A stretch of 52,641 bases of DNA, from positions 1-52,641 of the forward strand of contig JAYWEQ010000028.1 of NCBI GenBank assembly GCA_043779185.1. Direction: 5' to 3'. Origin of the DNA: JAYWDA01 sp043779185 (GTDB lineage Bacteria; Bdellovibrionota; Bdellovibrionia; Bdellovibrionales; Bdellovibrionaceae). Below the pieces are notes generated by a model. It was given only the letters and a program-made list of their open reading frames with translations, did no database searches and was not told the origin of the DNA. Below are positions 16,093 through 24,975 of this stretch, in pieces; position 1 is the first letter of the stretch; each line of letters begins with the position of its first letter. Position numbers and translations under genes: made by a program.

Positions 16093-18628
16093 ATGGGCCT
16101 GGCGTGAAATCATTCATAATTGGAAAACAAGTTTAGTTTTTATTTTAAATCTAAGTCTTGGCTTAACTGGTTTTGTCACCCTTGATGCTTTTAACACAAC
16201 CCTTAAAGCATCTTTAAATGAAAATGCAAAAAAGATGCTTTCGGCAGACATTGGAATTTCTGCCCGACGCACGATCACGGATCTTGAACTAAATAAAACT
16301 AGATCCATTGTTGGCGAGCCCTTAAAAGAATCCGAAATGTTCGAATTTTTTGCCATGATCAGTTCAGGCAAGGACTCGAGGCTGGTGATGGTCAAAGCTG
16401 TTGATGATCATTATCCTTTTTATGGAGACTTGACCTTGGAAAGTGGCGCTGTGATTCGCGCTGGAAACACCAAAAAAATAATTGGTAAAAAATTAGTTTG
16501 GGCTTTTCCAGAATTAAAATACCAACTAGATTTAAAACCCGGCAGCCAAGTTCAGCTAGGACAAGCCACCTTAACCATCGATGATTTTGTCACAAAAGAT
16601 TCCACTCAAATGTTTAGATCGTCGGCGATTGCGCCAAAAATCTATATTTCACGCGAGTGGCTTAAAGAAACGGGTCTGATTCAGTTTGGTAGTACCTTTA
16701 CGCAAACCTATCTTTACCAACTTCCCAATGACACTTTGACAGAAATTAAAAAGCAATCCCTTTTGAAGGAACTAAAAGATCCCGCCATCGATATTGAAAC
16801 ACCAAAAACAACCGGTGAAGATTCAGGCAAGCAGCTACAATATCTTTCAGATTATTTAGGCTTAGTTGCTTTAATCGCTATTTTTCTTTCAAGCTTAGGG
16901 GCTGCCTATGTTTATCGATTATTTTTAACCCGAAGACTTAAGGAAATTGCGATTTATCGCACGCTGGGCCTGCAAAGTTCAGAAGCCGTTATTGTCTATG
17001 TGATTCAAGCGGCCATTCTGGGCGTCCTATCATTAATTCCCACCATGGTGGCCGCAAGATTATTTTTACCTCTCTTGACCTATTTGATGAATAAATTAGT
17101 GCCGTTTAATTTGATTCCTCAAATCACGCAAGAGTCCTTTATTTTTGCTCTGGTTTACGGTGTTTTTATCAGTTTCTTAATTACCCTGCCATTTATTCTT
17201 CGGATTCAGGGACTAAAGACTTCGAAGTTATTTAATGAAGAAAAGTTTACCGAAAATCTGTCGCTTCGAAGTCCCTGGCCTTTCCTGCCTGCCGTCATCG
17301 CAATGTGGGCTTTATCTATCTTGCAAGCTCATTCGCTGAAGACCGGAAGTATTTTCTTTCTGATGCTACTAGCTGTGTTGATTTTATTTTTCGCAATTGG
17401 TTGGTTTTTATTTGGCTTGTTGAATAAAAATACAATAACAAATTGGACTTTTCGCTATGGACTTAAAAGTATTGCAAGGCTGCGCTCGACCAGCGTCGCA
17501 GCTTTTATGGCCTTGGGATTAGGATCCTTACTGATCAATGTTCTGCCACAAATAAAATCCAGCGTACAAGCTGAATTTTATTTGAACCCAAATTCAAAAA
17601 CACCCGCTCTCTTTCTATTTGATATTCAAGAAGAACAAATTAAAAATTTAGAAACAAGACTGCAAGAACAAGATATTAAATTGCTTTTAAAATCACCCAT
17701 GATTCGCGCTCGGATATTAAAGGTCAACGGAAGTGACTATGAAAGAATCATTGAAAAAACTGAAACCTTTAAAACAAGAGAAGAAGAACAGGAAGCCCGC
17801 TATAGAAATCGTGGAGTGAATCTTTCTTACCGGACAAGTCTTGCCGATTCTGAAACGGTGATTGAAGGCCAACCCATCACCACACGATTTGATCCGACCT
17901 TAGGAATTCCTGGGAAAATATCTATTGAACAGGGTTTTCTGGAAAGAATGAAACTTCACCTTGGCGACCAAATGACTTTTGATGTGCAAGGCGTGCAAGT
18001 CGTCGGACAAATTATTAATGTCAGAAAGGTAAAATGGAACAGTTTTCAGCCTAATTTTTTTGTGATGGTTGAACCCGGATTTTTAGACGAAGCTCCAAAA
18101 AGCTATATTGCAGCCATTCCCAAACTTGAAACTTCGGTTAAAAATAAATTGCAAAATAAACTAGTTAAAGAGTTCCCCAATATATCTATCTTGGATGTTG
18201 AGCGTACAATCCAAGAAATTTTACGAGTCGCTGATCAAATGAGTTGGTCTTTAGAACTGATGGCGATCTTGGCTTTGATTGTTGGTTATGTGGTCTTGTT
18301 TTCAATCATTCGAAATCAGGTTCTCCAGCGCCGCTGGGAGATCAATATGCTTAAAATTTTAGGGGCCTCTTTTTCTGAGGTTCGTTCTTACTTATTGGTC
18401 GAATCTTTGACGATTTCATTGATGGCGTCAGTTCTTGGGGCGATCTTCAGTGTCGCCGTTAGTTTTGCGCTGACCACCTGGGTTTTTGGGACCAGCTTTG
18501 CTTTGGATTTAGAAACCCCTCTGATCTCAATTTTAGGCGTCGTCGGGATCTCTTTGTCGGTGTCTTTGATTGCAGCCCAAGGAATACTGAAGGAAAAGCC
18601 CCTTGTTATTTTGCGGGAAAGTAATTAG
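16082..18628 (+). CDS. ybbP: FtsX-like ABC permease, YbbP type
   Basis: The start is ATG 16082 (MLFRWAWREIIHNWKTS), inside the ybbA 3' end; GAG lies upstream and the residues before it are the out-of-frame tail of ybbA. The 848-residue protein has the double FtsX arrangement: TM near the N-terminus, a first periplasmic domain (about 45-260), an FtsX block of three helices (YLGLVALIAIFLSSLGAAYVY onward), a central pair of helices around 410-450, a second periplasmic domain (about 490-720), and a final FtsX block with the coupling motif VLQRRWEINMLKILGASFSEV. This size and topology fit YbbP rather than LolCE or MacB. It probably works with YbbA and TesA on a hydrophobic substrate. Confidence 0.9.
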   Translation: MLFRWAWREIIHNWKTSLVFILNLSLGLTGFVTLDAFNTTLKASLNENAKKMLSADIGISARRTITDLELNKTRSIVGEPLKESEMFEFFAMISSGKDSRLVMVKAVDDHYPFYGDLTLESGAVIRAGNTKKIIGKKLVWAFPELKYQLDLKPGSQVQLGQATLTIDDFVTKDSTQMFRSSAIAPKIYISREWLKETGLIQFGSTFTQTYLYQLPNDTLTEIKKQSLLKELKDPAIDIETPKTTGEDSGKQLQYLSDYLGLVALIAIFLSSLGAAYVYRLFLTRRLKEIAIYRTLGLQSSEAVIVYVIQAAILGVLSLIPTMVAARLFLPLLTYLMNKLVPFNLIPQITQESFIFALVYGVFISFLITLPFILRIQGLKTSKLFNEEKFTENLSLRSPWPFLPAVIAMWALSILQAHSLKTGSIFFLMLLAVLILFFAIGWFLFGLLNKNTITNWTFRYGLKSIARLRSTSVAAFMALGLGSLLINVLPQIKSSVQAEFYLNPNSKTPALFLFDIQEEQIKNLETRLQEQDIKLLLKSPMIRARILKVNGSDYERIIEKTETFKTREEEQEARYRNRGVNLSYRTSLADSETVIEGQPITTRFDPTLGIPGKISIEQGFLERMKLHLGDQMTFDVQGVQVVGQIINVRKVKWNSFQPNFFVMVEPGFLDEAPKSYIAAIPKLETSVKNKLQNKLVKEFPNISILDVERTIQEILRVADQMSWSLELMAILALIVGYVVLFSIIRNQVLQRRWEINMLKILGASFSEVRSYLLVESLTISLMASVLGAIFSVAVSFALTTWVFGTSFALDLETPLISILGVVGISLSVSLIAAQGILKEKPLVILRESN

Positions 18629-18637
18629 TTTACCCGA

Positions 18638-19627
18638 ATGCCTATTGTTTCTGCCAGCTCCATCGCTAGCGCTGCCCTAGCCCTATCAAAAGGCGATGTT
18701 GTCGCCATGCCAACAGAAACTGTTTACGGCTTAGCCGGGCGAATTGATCTGCCACAAGCTTTAGAAAAAATCTTTTTGATTAAACAAAGACCTTTTTTTG
18801 ATCCACTAATTATTCATGTGGAATCTAAAACTCAAGCTCGCGATTTGACGACTGATTGGAATGAGTTAACTGATTTTTTAGCGGACTGTTTTTGGCCAGG
18901 ACCTTTAACGATGGTTGTGCCGAAAAGTCATACCGTCGATCCGCTGATCACTTCTGGACTGGAAAGCGTTGGCTTACGCTGTCCTCGGCATCCATTGGCT
19001 TTGCAGCTTCTTAAAAAAGTAGGCGTGCCGTTAGCAGCGCCCAGCGCCAACCGTTTTGGCAGGACTAGTCCGACTTCACCACAACATGTAAAAGATGAAT
19101 TTCCTGATAACGATCTTTTGATTCTTGACGGTGGGCCTTGCGATGTTGGGATTGAATCGACAGTTTTAAAAATTGAAAAGAAGGATGACCTTTATCAACT
19201 ATTTATTTTAAGAAAAGGCCTGATCACTCAGCAAATGATTGAAGAAAAACTTTCTAGAAAAAATTTAAAATTTCATTTTTTAGAGGCTCTCGATAAGTCA
19301 GCCTCGCCAGGACATTTAGAGCATCATTACATGCCGTCAATTCCTTTGATTTTTTGCCTCAACCCCGCGCAGACCCCAAAAATTTTATTAGATCGCTTGA
19401 TCGGTCAGAATAAAATCCAAACTTCTTTTGGTGAAATCGGCATTTTAAAGTTATCCAATGAAGCTGCGATGGCGGCTCGTCAGCTTTACAGCGAACTGCG
19501 CAGACTTTCAGAAAAAAATTATGATGCCTTGGTGTTTTATAAGGAAGAATGGCAAAATTCTGAAGCTTGGCAAGCGATTGTCGATCGAATTTATCGAGCC
19601 TCTTTAATCAAAGTTTTATTGGAATGA
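18638..19627 (+). CDS. sua5: L-threonylcarbamoyladenylate synthase, Sua5 type
   Basis: A 329-residue protein with the YrdC-like N-terminal domain: VVAMPTETVYGLAG, then KIFLIKQRPFFDPLIIHV, FWPGPLTMVVPKS, VGLRCPRHPLAL and VPLAAPSANRFGRTSPTSPQHV, ending with DGGPCDVGIESTVL. A C-terminal extension from about residue 215 onward (SPGHLEHHYMPSIP linker, then a Rossmann-like Sua5 domain) makes it the long Sua5 form rather than the short TsaC form. It makes the threonylcarbamoyl-AMP used for the t6A modification of ANN-decoding tRNAs. It follows ybbP by 9 bases, and its stop overlaps the aminotransferase start. Confidence 0.93.
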   Translation: MPIVSASSIASAALALSKGDVVAMPTETVYGLAGRIDLPQALEKIFLIKQRPFFDPLIIHVESKTQARDLTTDWNELTDFLADCFWPGPLTMVVPKSHTVDPLITSGLESVGLRCPRHPLALQLLKKVGVPLAAPSANRFGRTSPTSPQHVKDEFPDNDLLILDGGPCDVGIESTVLKIEKKDDLYQLFILRKGLITQQMIEEKLSRKNLKFHFLEALDKSASPGHLEHHYMPSIPLIFCLNPAQTPKILLDRLIGQNKIQTSFGEIGILKLSNEAAMAARQLYSELRRLSEKNYDALVFYKEEWQNSEAWQAIVDRIYRASLIKVLLE

Positions 19628-20658
19628 AATCACAGATGCGACCTACCAGTGAATATCTTTGGTTTTTAAAAAATTTGCCGACAGACATTGTTAATCTGGG
19701 CGGCACAACTCCGCAAATCCCCAACTTTGTGAACTTATGGAAAAATGAAATTCTTGAACCCTTTCATGTCGACAACACGGCTTCTTTAAATGAATTTAAG
19801 AAAATAATTTCCCAGATGACGATTTGGCCAGAAGAAGGGATTCATGTCACCCCAGGTGTGACTGAAGCTATTTTTGGCCTTTTAGCCACCCTAACAAACC
19901 CAGGCGATCGCGTTCTTTTTAGTAAGCCCTATTATGAGCCCTTCGTCGCTGCCGCCCATTTTCTAGGTTTAAAAATCGATGACTTTGATCCAAGAATGGA
20001 CGCTTTTAACGTCGATCAGCTAAGCCCCTATAAAATGATTCTGCTGACAAATCCAAATTGTTTCACTGGGCTTACTTGCGATGATTTTATTTTGAAGCTG
20101 GCCTCTTTGGTAAAGATTCCCATTGTCGTCGATGAGATCTATCGACCTTTTTCAGATGAAAAAATCACTTTCCTGACAACTCTGCGCCCTAAAAATATAA
20201 TTTCGGTCGGTGGCTTTTCAAAGCCCACCGGAATTACAAATCTTCGCATTGGCTGGATTTTAGGATCAAAACAAAATGTTGAAAACTTAAGAAAATTTGA
20301 CCTCTTTCTTCATACCGATATGCCAGGCATCACCGTTAAAACAGCACTGAATGTTTTGGCTCACTGGCATGGGCTTGTTCGCTTTCACCGTACTGATTTC
20401 GAGTTAAAAAGACAGGCTTTATCAGCTTCTTTTAAAAAATGGGGCTTGGAGTTAGGCACCCGACACTTTTTTGATATCCCTGTTTCAAAATCTTTTTCTT
20501 CGGACCACGACTTTGTATTGGCCCTGCAGAAAAAGCATCATATTTACATCACAGAAGGCTCTTTTTTTGGAGCGCCAGGGCGAGTAAGAATTAGTCTGAC
20601 CGGTGCTCTTTCAGCGCTTGAGCACTTAGTAAAGATATTAGATACTGAAGGCCTGTGA
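19624..20658 (+). CDS. PLP-dependent aminotransferase, class I/II fold
   Basis: The start is ATG 19624, overlapping the sua5 stop as ATGA; an upstream in-frame start lies inside sua5. The 344-residue protein has fold-type I features: GVTEAIFGLLATLTNPGDRVLF, KPYYEPFVAAAHFLG, LLTNPNCFTGL (counterpart of the NPNNPTG motif), VVDEIYRPF (the Asp that pairs with PLP nitrogen) and the lysine loop VGGFSKPTGITNLRIGWI with the Schiff-base Lys, followed by Arg of the LRxGW motif. A C-terminal GAPGRVRISL carries the carboxylate-binding Arg. It is somewhat shorter than usual. The amino-acid substrate is unknown. Fifth gene of the tesA operon. Confidence 0.85.
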   Translation: MKSQMRPTSEYLWFLKNLPTDIVNLGGTTPQIPNFVNLWKNEILEPFHVDNTASLNEFKKIISQMTIWPEEGIHVTPGVTEAIFGLLATLTNPGDRVLFSKPYYEPFVAAAHFLGLKIDDFDPRMDAFNVDQLSPYKMILLTNPNCFTGLTCDDFILKLASLVKIPIVVDEIYRPFSDEKITFLTTLRPKNIISVGGFSKPTGITNLRIGWILGSKQNVENLRKFDLFLHTDMPGITVKTALNVLAHWHGLVRFHRTDFELKRQALSASFKKWGLELGTRHFFDIPVSKSFSSDHDFVLALQKKHHIYITEGSFFGAPGRVRISLTGALSALEHLVKILDTEGL

Positions 20659-21437
20659 AAGAAATGATCGCAAACCTTCGGGCTTTTTTCCGTGTCCTTA
20701 TTTTTATTCTGTTAGCGACCACCTATTTTCTTGTTTCGCTGTGGATTCACGTCACCTCCGCGGATGAAATCAACCGACGTCGACGATTTTCAAAGAATGG
20801 CCATTTTTATTGTTGGCTGATATGTCAGTTGGTCAATATTAAGGTCACGATCATCAATCCACCACGACCTGATAAAGTAGGAATGTTTGTGGGAAATCAC
20901 ATGGGTTTTGTTGATATCTTTTCTATCGCAAGCCTGATGCCCAATCTTTTTGTCACGTCTCAGGAAATGCATGAAACGCCTGTGATTGGTTTGATCACTG
21001 AATTTGCAGGCTGTGTTTATGTCGATCGCAGAAATCGATCGAATATTTTAAAAGAGCTTGAAGATATGGTTCAATATTTACGGGCCGGCTTTCGAGTCAT
21101 TCTTTTCCCCGAGGCGACTTCCCACAATGGGGAAAAAATTCTGCCCTTTAAAAGAACTCTGATGATGGCTGCAGCCTACGCGGGAGTGCCACTCATTCCT
21201 TTCGTTTTTAATTTCAGAAAAATCAACGATGAGCCCTTTTCTAAAAAATATCAGGACTCGGTCTGCTTCTATGGTGACCTGCCTTTTCATACTTCGATTT
21301 GGAACACCTTTAAGCTTAGAAAAATTGAATGTGAACTGGAGTTCTTACCCGAAGTCTTCGCAACACCCGACGATGACAGGGCTAAGATCGCAGATCGAAT
21401 TCGCCAAATGATCGTCGATAAATTCCAAGCGATTTGA
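20655..21437 (+). CDS. plsC: 1-acyl-sn-glycerol-3-phosphate acyltransferase (PlsC-like)
   Basis: A 260-residue protein beginning at GTG 20655, overlapping the preceding stop (GTGA); ATG 20664 is an alternative. One N-terminal membrane segment (FRVLIFILLATTYFLVSLWI) precedes the acyltransferase domain. The catalytic HX4D motif is NHMGFVDIF, the acyl-acceptor motif is ILFPEATSHNGE (the usual FPEGT with Ala for Gly), and the C-terminal motif is GVPLIPFVFNF. The enzyme class acylates lysophosphatidate or related lysophospholipids on the inner face of the cytoplasmic membrane. It closes the six-gene operon headed by tesA, giving that operon a lipase at one end and an acyltransferase at the other. 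Confidence 0.88.
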   Translation: MKEMIANLRAFFRVLIFILLATTYFLVSLWIHVTSADEINRRRRFSKNGHFYCWLICQLVNIKVTIINPPRPDKVGMFVGNHMGFVDIFSIASLMPNLFVTSQEMHETPVIGLITEFAGCVYVDRRNRSNILKELEDMVQYLRAGFRVILFPEATSHNGEKILPFKRTLMMAAAYAGVPLIPFVFNFRKINDEPFSKKYQDSVCFYGDLPFHTSIWNTFKLRKIECELEFLPEVFATPDDDRAKIADRIRQMIVDKFQAI

Positions 21438-21610
21438 TCCAACCGTCTAAGTCCCCGAAATTATTATGCTTCGTTAGGCGACAAACAATGCCTCGACCAA
21501 AGACTAAAATTTTTCCTGAGATCTTAACAGACCCCTTCTTGGACTAAAGACATTAAGGTATCGGATCCCGTGACCGATGGTCTTTTGTTCCTAACAACGA
21601 CGGAGGTCAT

Positions 21611-22303
21611 ATGAAATCATCAGTTAATAAAGTTTTTCTTTTCGGAAGCATTGCGCTTTTAACAGCCTGTGGATCACCAAGCCAAAATTCACCAGGCGCA
21701 TCAACAAACTTGGATCCAGGAATTGTTGCACCCATTAATACAGACAACTTCAAAGGCTTTATCAGTGGCGGCATTTATGAAAATCAGCAAGTTTTATCAA
21801 TCGATTTAAATAAGAAAGAATTTCAAGTCAGTGTTCCGCTGGGTCGCAATGTCACTCTGACTTTAGTAGATACACCAATCACAGAGGTACCGGGTGCTCA
21901 TGTTTATACTTCTGTATTGGCTGATGGCTCAAAGGTTTTAGTTTTAGCCATGCCTTTTAAATACTCACTGAAAGGTTTACCCACTTTTCCAAAGGGCGTA
22001 TTACCTAGTGGTGATCCCCTCCCAGGCGCTGTTGCAGGCCCCTTGGCAACAAAAGCATTTCCTTTAGGTGGAAAAGACAATGTGATTTTACACCTTTACT
22101 TCGGTTCAGCGACATTGGGAATTTTTGTTGAAACAAATTTTGATCCCTTTGCGTCTGTCCAAGCTGATATTTTAAATAAGGTGAAAGACCTTTTAGGAAA
22201 TTTAACTTTGGTTCCAGCCAAAGGAACTTTCCGACCTGGAGTTTACCTGGCTATGACTTTACCTGCAAAATTGGCTCGTCAATTAGATCAATTTGTTAAG
22301 TAA
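21611..22303 (+). CDS. Predicted lipoprotein of unknown function
   Basis: A 230-residue lipoprotein: MKSSVNKVFLFGSIALLTACGS has a lipobox LTAC with Cys20. A GGAGG sequence lies 5 bases before the ATG. The mature part begins with a Ser/Pro/Asn-rich linker, followed by a beta-rich domain (YENQQVLSIDLNKKEFQVSVPLGRNVTLTLVDTPI, positions about 56-90) and a Gly/Pro-rich middle. The end, about residues 190-230, is helical. No family is recognised. It appears to be transcribed alone, with a 173-base upstream region and a strong terminator directly downstream. Confidence 0.75.
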   Translation: MKSSVNKVFLFGSIALLTACGSPSQNSPGASTNLDPGIVAPINTDNFKGFISGGIYENQQVLSIDLNKKEFQVSVPLGRNVTLTLVDTPITEVPGAHVYTSVLADGSKVLVLAMPFKYSLKGLPTFPKGVLPSGDPLPGAVAGPLATKAFPLGGKDNVILHLYFGSATLGIFVETNFDPFASVQADILNKVKDLLGNLTLVPAKGTFRPGVYLAMTLPAKLARQLDQFVK

Positions 22304-22326
22304 TTTAAAAGATAGTTCTTTTCTTT

Positions 22327-22360
22327 AAAGGGCTGCAATAGATGCGGCCCTTTATTTTTT
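22327..22360. terminator. Intrinsic terminator shared by convergent genes
   Basis: AAAGGGCTGC and GCGGCCCTTT form a stem of about 9-10 bp with one mismatch and a 7-base loop (22327-22353). On the plus strand it is followed by ATTTTTT, a good U-tract for the lipoprotein gene. The last bases of the stem are the stop codon of the convergent sulfatase-superfamily gene (22352-22354), so the same hairpin may also end that transcript from the other side. Confidence 0.8.
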
Positions 22361-24436
22361 ATGCAAAGTTGATTCGTAATAACCCTTCATACTTTGCCCT
22401 AATGGATGAACTCGGGCGGCTTCCTCGACCAACTTCCTTAACTGGATGGGGTTTACATCTTTCATTTCTAAAGGGTGTTCTTGCTTGAGGTCATTCCAAG
22501 TATCATAGATTTTGTAAAATCCTTCCGAAGGCCTAAAAATTAAAAAGTATTTATCGTCGGCAAACATAATTTCACGGCTGTAGCAGCGATATTGCGGATA
22601 ACAGTGGCTTGAAAAAACGACTCGGTAATCCCATTTTTCAAAAAGACTTTTTCCCGTGTAATAACTTAAATCCTCATAAAGTTTTTGACCGGTCAGCATT
22701 TCATGAAGTTGTAATAAAGTTGGTGTGACATCGGTAATGCTGACTACTTTTTTCAGATTCTCTTTTAAGTTCGCTAACTTTTCAGGTGGAATTTTTTTCT
22801 GCAAAGCCTGCGGAATGTAAATATTCAAAGGCACTTTCACCATCTCTTGATGATAATCGACACCATGATAGTAAACCCCGTGCTCGCCCATACCTTCGCC
22901 GTGGTCAGAAGTTAGTACGATCACAGTTTTGTCTAAATCTAATTTCTTAAATAAATCACTTCTTACATGGGCACTGTAAACTTGGCCGTTTAAATAACAA
23001 TTACGAAAACTTTCATTGCCATCAGCCCGGGTTAGATCACACGGAGTGTAACGCTGAAACTGGGGCTCGGTTCGATAAGGCGAATGGCTGCCGAACGTTT
23101 GCCAAACTCCGACCCAAGGGCCCTTTAATTTTGGAATATACGTCAGCAAGTGATCTCGGGACAATCGATCTATGGTGTCTTCGGGATTTCCTTCATGATA
23201 ATCAGGCTGTGCGGTTGCACTCCAAACATGCCGCTGTCCGATGGAGTTATAAAAAAGGTTTAATTTAGACCAGGTTATATCTTGAGAGGAGACAAAAAAA
23301 CTTTCAGCCCCTTTTGAAAAATAATCCCAAATCGCAAGACTGCTTTTTATTTTGCGAACATCTTGGTCTGAACCCAATCCGGTGATGATCGCCGGCACTG
23401 ATGTATCAGTAAAATTTGCTGGGGCAATGGGAAATTGAAAATTAAAGGCCTTTTCATAAAACCAACTAAGTTCATCATCGGTTGGTCTTGGATAACCATT
23501 GCTAGAAAGGTGATCCCACCTTTGAGCATCATTTAAAACAATTAAAATATTGTAATCCATCTTTGCCACCGGCAAAGCCTGGTAAACGTCGTGGGCTTTT
23601 TCATTTTGCTTCATATCACCAAAAGCCGTTTGAACATAAAAAGCCCCAAAAAAGGATCGGTAAAATTGCGCATCTAAAGTAAACTTATTCCGTTGATCCA
23701 GAAAAGCTAAATTCAATGAGTAAAGTTGCAAAATATTAATAAAAATTAAAAACATCACAAAAAGTCGTAGAAAAAGAGGTTGGTGAGTTCGAACTAAATG
23801 AATGATGACTGAAAGTAATACCATTAATGTTACGGGGTAAAAAGAGCGCATTAAAAGCTGAGAAGTGTCGTGATCAAAGCACCACTTCATTTGAAGACCG
23901 ATCATGATCACTGTAAAAATAGCGCTCCAACGATTTACAAAAAAATCAAAAGGTTTTAATTTCTTAGCTATCAGACCAGGTCGGAAGAGGACCACCGAAT
24001 TGATAAAATAATAAATTGAAATGCCAGCGACTAAAAGCAGAGCCCTGTCCCAAGTCAATTCGACGGCAAAAACTTTTAAGACAAAAAAGGGTTCCCGAAT
24101 CACCACTGAAAGATTTTGCTGTTCAAGAAAAGTTTTATAAGTGAAGAAATAAAAAAGATTAAAAAAGGGTTGAATATAAAGGCTTGCGACTAAGATATTA
24201 AAAAATCGATGGCTTCGATAATAATTAAAAGCAATAAACAGCCCATTTAGATTAAAGAAAATCAAAACTGACGAAAGAATCTGGGGAATAAACCATAGGG
24301 GCTCAAACTTTGCGTCTGTTAAAGTATGATGAATCACGAACCAAAAAAATGAGTAGGCCAGGGCCAAAATAAGACTTCGATAAACAATATTTTTAGGAGC
24401 CGCTTGGGCCCTTAGACGCGCTAGCAAGTTGAACAT
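22352..24436 (-). CDS. Membrane-anchored alkaline-phosphatase/sulfatase superfamily enzyme (YejM/EptA-like)
   Basis: A 694-residue protein. Residues about 18-245 contain several transmembrane helices, and a periplasmic hydrolase/transferase domain follows from about 293. Metal-site landmarks are LNDAQRWDHL (N302-D303, where sulfatases have D-S/A), the candidate Thr nucleophile in NFTDTSVPAI (about T345), GSHSPY (H451) and TSDHGEGMGEHG (D511, H512). A later SSHCYPQYRCY segment may hold a disulfide. The layout matches YejM/PbgA and EptA/LtaS-like proteins, which modify lipid A or phospholipid headgroups or regulate LPS synthesis. A Thr rather than Cys nucleophile argues for a phosphotransferase. 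Substrate unknown. Confidence 0.8.
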   Translation of the reverse strand: MFNLLARLRAQAAPKNIVYRSLILALAYSFFWFVIHHTLTDAKFEPLWFIPQILSSVLIFFNLNGLFIAFNYYRSHRFFNILVASLYIQPFFNLFYFFTYKTFLEQQNLSVVIREPFFVLKVFAVELTWDRALLLVAGISIYYFINSVVLFRPGLIAKKLKPFDFFVNRWSAIFTVIMIGLQMKWCFDHDTSQLLMRSFYPVTLMVLLSVIIHLVRTHQPLFLRLFVMFLIFINILQLYSLNLAFLDQRNKFTLDAQFYRSFFGAFYVQTAFGDMKQNEKAHDVYQALPVAKMDYNILIVLNDAQRWDHLSSNGYPRPTDDELSWFYEKAFNFQFPIAPANFTDTSVPAIITGLGSDQDVRKIKSSLAIWDYFSKGAESFFVSSQDITWSKLNLFYNSIGQRHVWSATAQPDYHEGNPEDTIDRLSRDHLLTYIPKLKGPWVGVWQTFGSHSPYRTEPQFQRYTPCDLTRADGNESFRNCYLNGQVYSAHVRSDLFKKLDLDKTVIVLTSDHGEGMGEHGVYYHGVDYHQEMVKVPLNIYIPQALQKKIPPEKLANLKENLKKVVSITDVTPTLLQLHEMLTGQKLYEDLSYYTGKSLFEKWDYRVVFSSHCYPQYRCYSREIMFADDKYFLIFRPSEGFYKIYDTWNDLKQEHPLEMKDVNPIQLRKLVEEAARVHPLGQSMKGYYESTLHKK

Positions 24437-24468
24437 CTATAGATTTATGAAGTCATTCGGCCAAATAA

Positions 24469-24975
24469 TCAACTGTTTCTGATCTCTTCCATGAGGGCCT
24501 TGTGGAGCATCATCAAGTCATTACTGGTTTGATTCAGCCGCTTCATCAGCCCCTGCGCAATTCGCCTAAAAACAGGCAATGCAAATTCCGGGTTTTTTTC
24601 ACAAAAGTTATTGAAATCTTGCTGGGTCAATGCCAAACAGACGACATCGCTTTCGCACACGATGGTGGCCGAGCGCACTTCGCCTTCCATCAGTCCCCCT
24701 TCCCCAAAAGAGGGATGGTGATCGTGTTTCAAAACAGCCACTTTATAGGCGTCACCTTCTAGAGTCGTTTTTGAAATAGACACGGTTCCAGACACCAGCA
24801 CAAAAAATTCAAAGCCAGGCTTTCCTTGTTCAACTAAAGTATGACCCTTTACAAAAGTTTGGGACTTCATAATTTTGGATAAAATATCTAAACCGTCAGC
24901 AGAGTTTTTAAGATCAGAAAAAATATTGACACTTTTTAAAATATCAGTGTTTTGTTCCATTTTAAGTGTTTCCAT
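24469..24975 (-). CDS. Stand-alone cyclic-nucleotide-binding domain protein
   Basis: The start is placed at ATG 24975 (METLKMEQN); a second ATG at 24960, inside the upstream gene's stop region (TTAAAATG), is equally likely. The 168-residue protein is a single cNMP-binding domain of about residues 15-135. The phosphate-binding cassette is intact: SFGEGGLMEGEVRSATI, with E92 for the ribose and R101 for the phosphate. No helix-turn-helix and no membrane segment follow; the last 35 residues are helical (RIAQGLMKRLNQTSNDLMM). It overlaps the 3' end of the K+ channel gene, which suggests it works with that channel, as the fused domain does in MlotiK1-like channels. Confidence 0.83.
   Translation of the reverse strand: METLKMEQNTDILKSVNIFSDLKNSADGLDILSKIMKSQTFVKGHTLVEQGKPGFEFFVLVSGTVSISKTTLEGDAYKVAVLKHDHHPSFGEGGLMEGEVRSATIVCESDVVCLALTQQDFNNFCEKNPEFALPVFRRIAQGLMKRLNQTSNDLMMLHKALMEEIRNS

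Noticed and set aside
22352..24436. Classifying this enzyme as a true sulfatase
   Set aside because: There is no Cys/Ser-x-Pro-x-Arg maturation motif; the Thr-containing site fits phosphotransferase-type members better.
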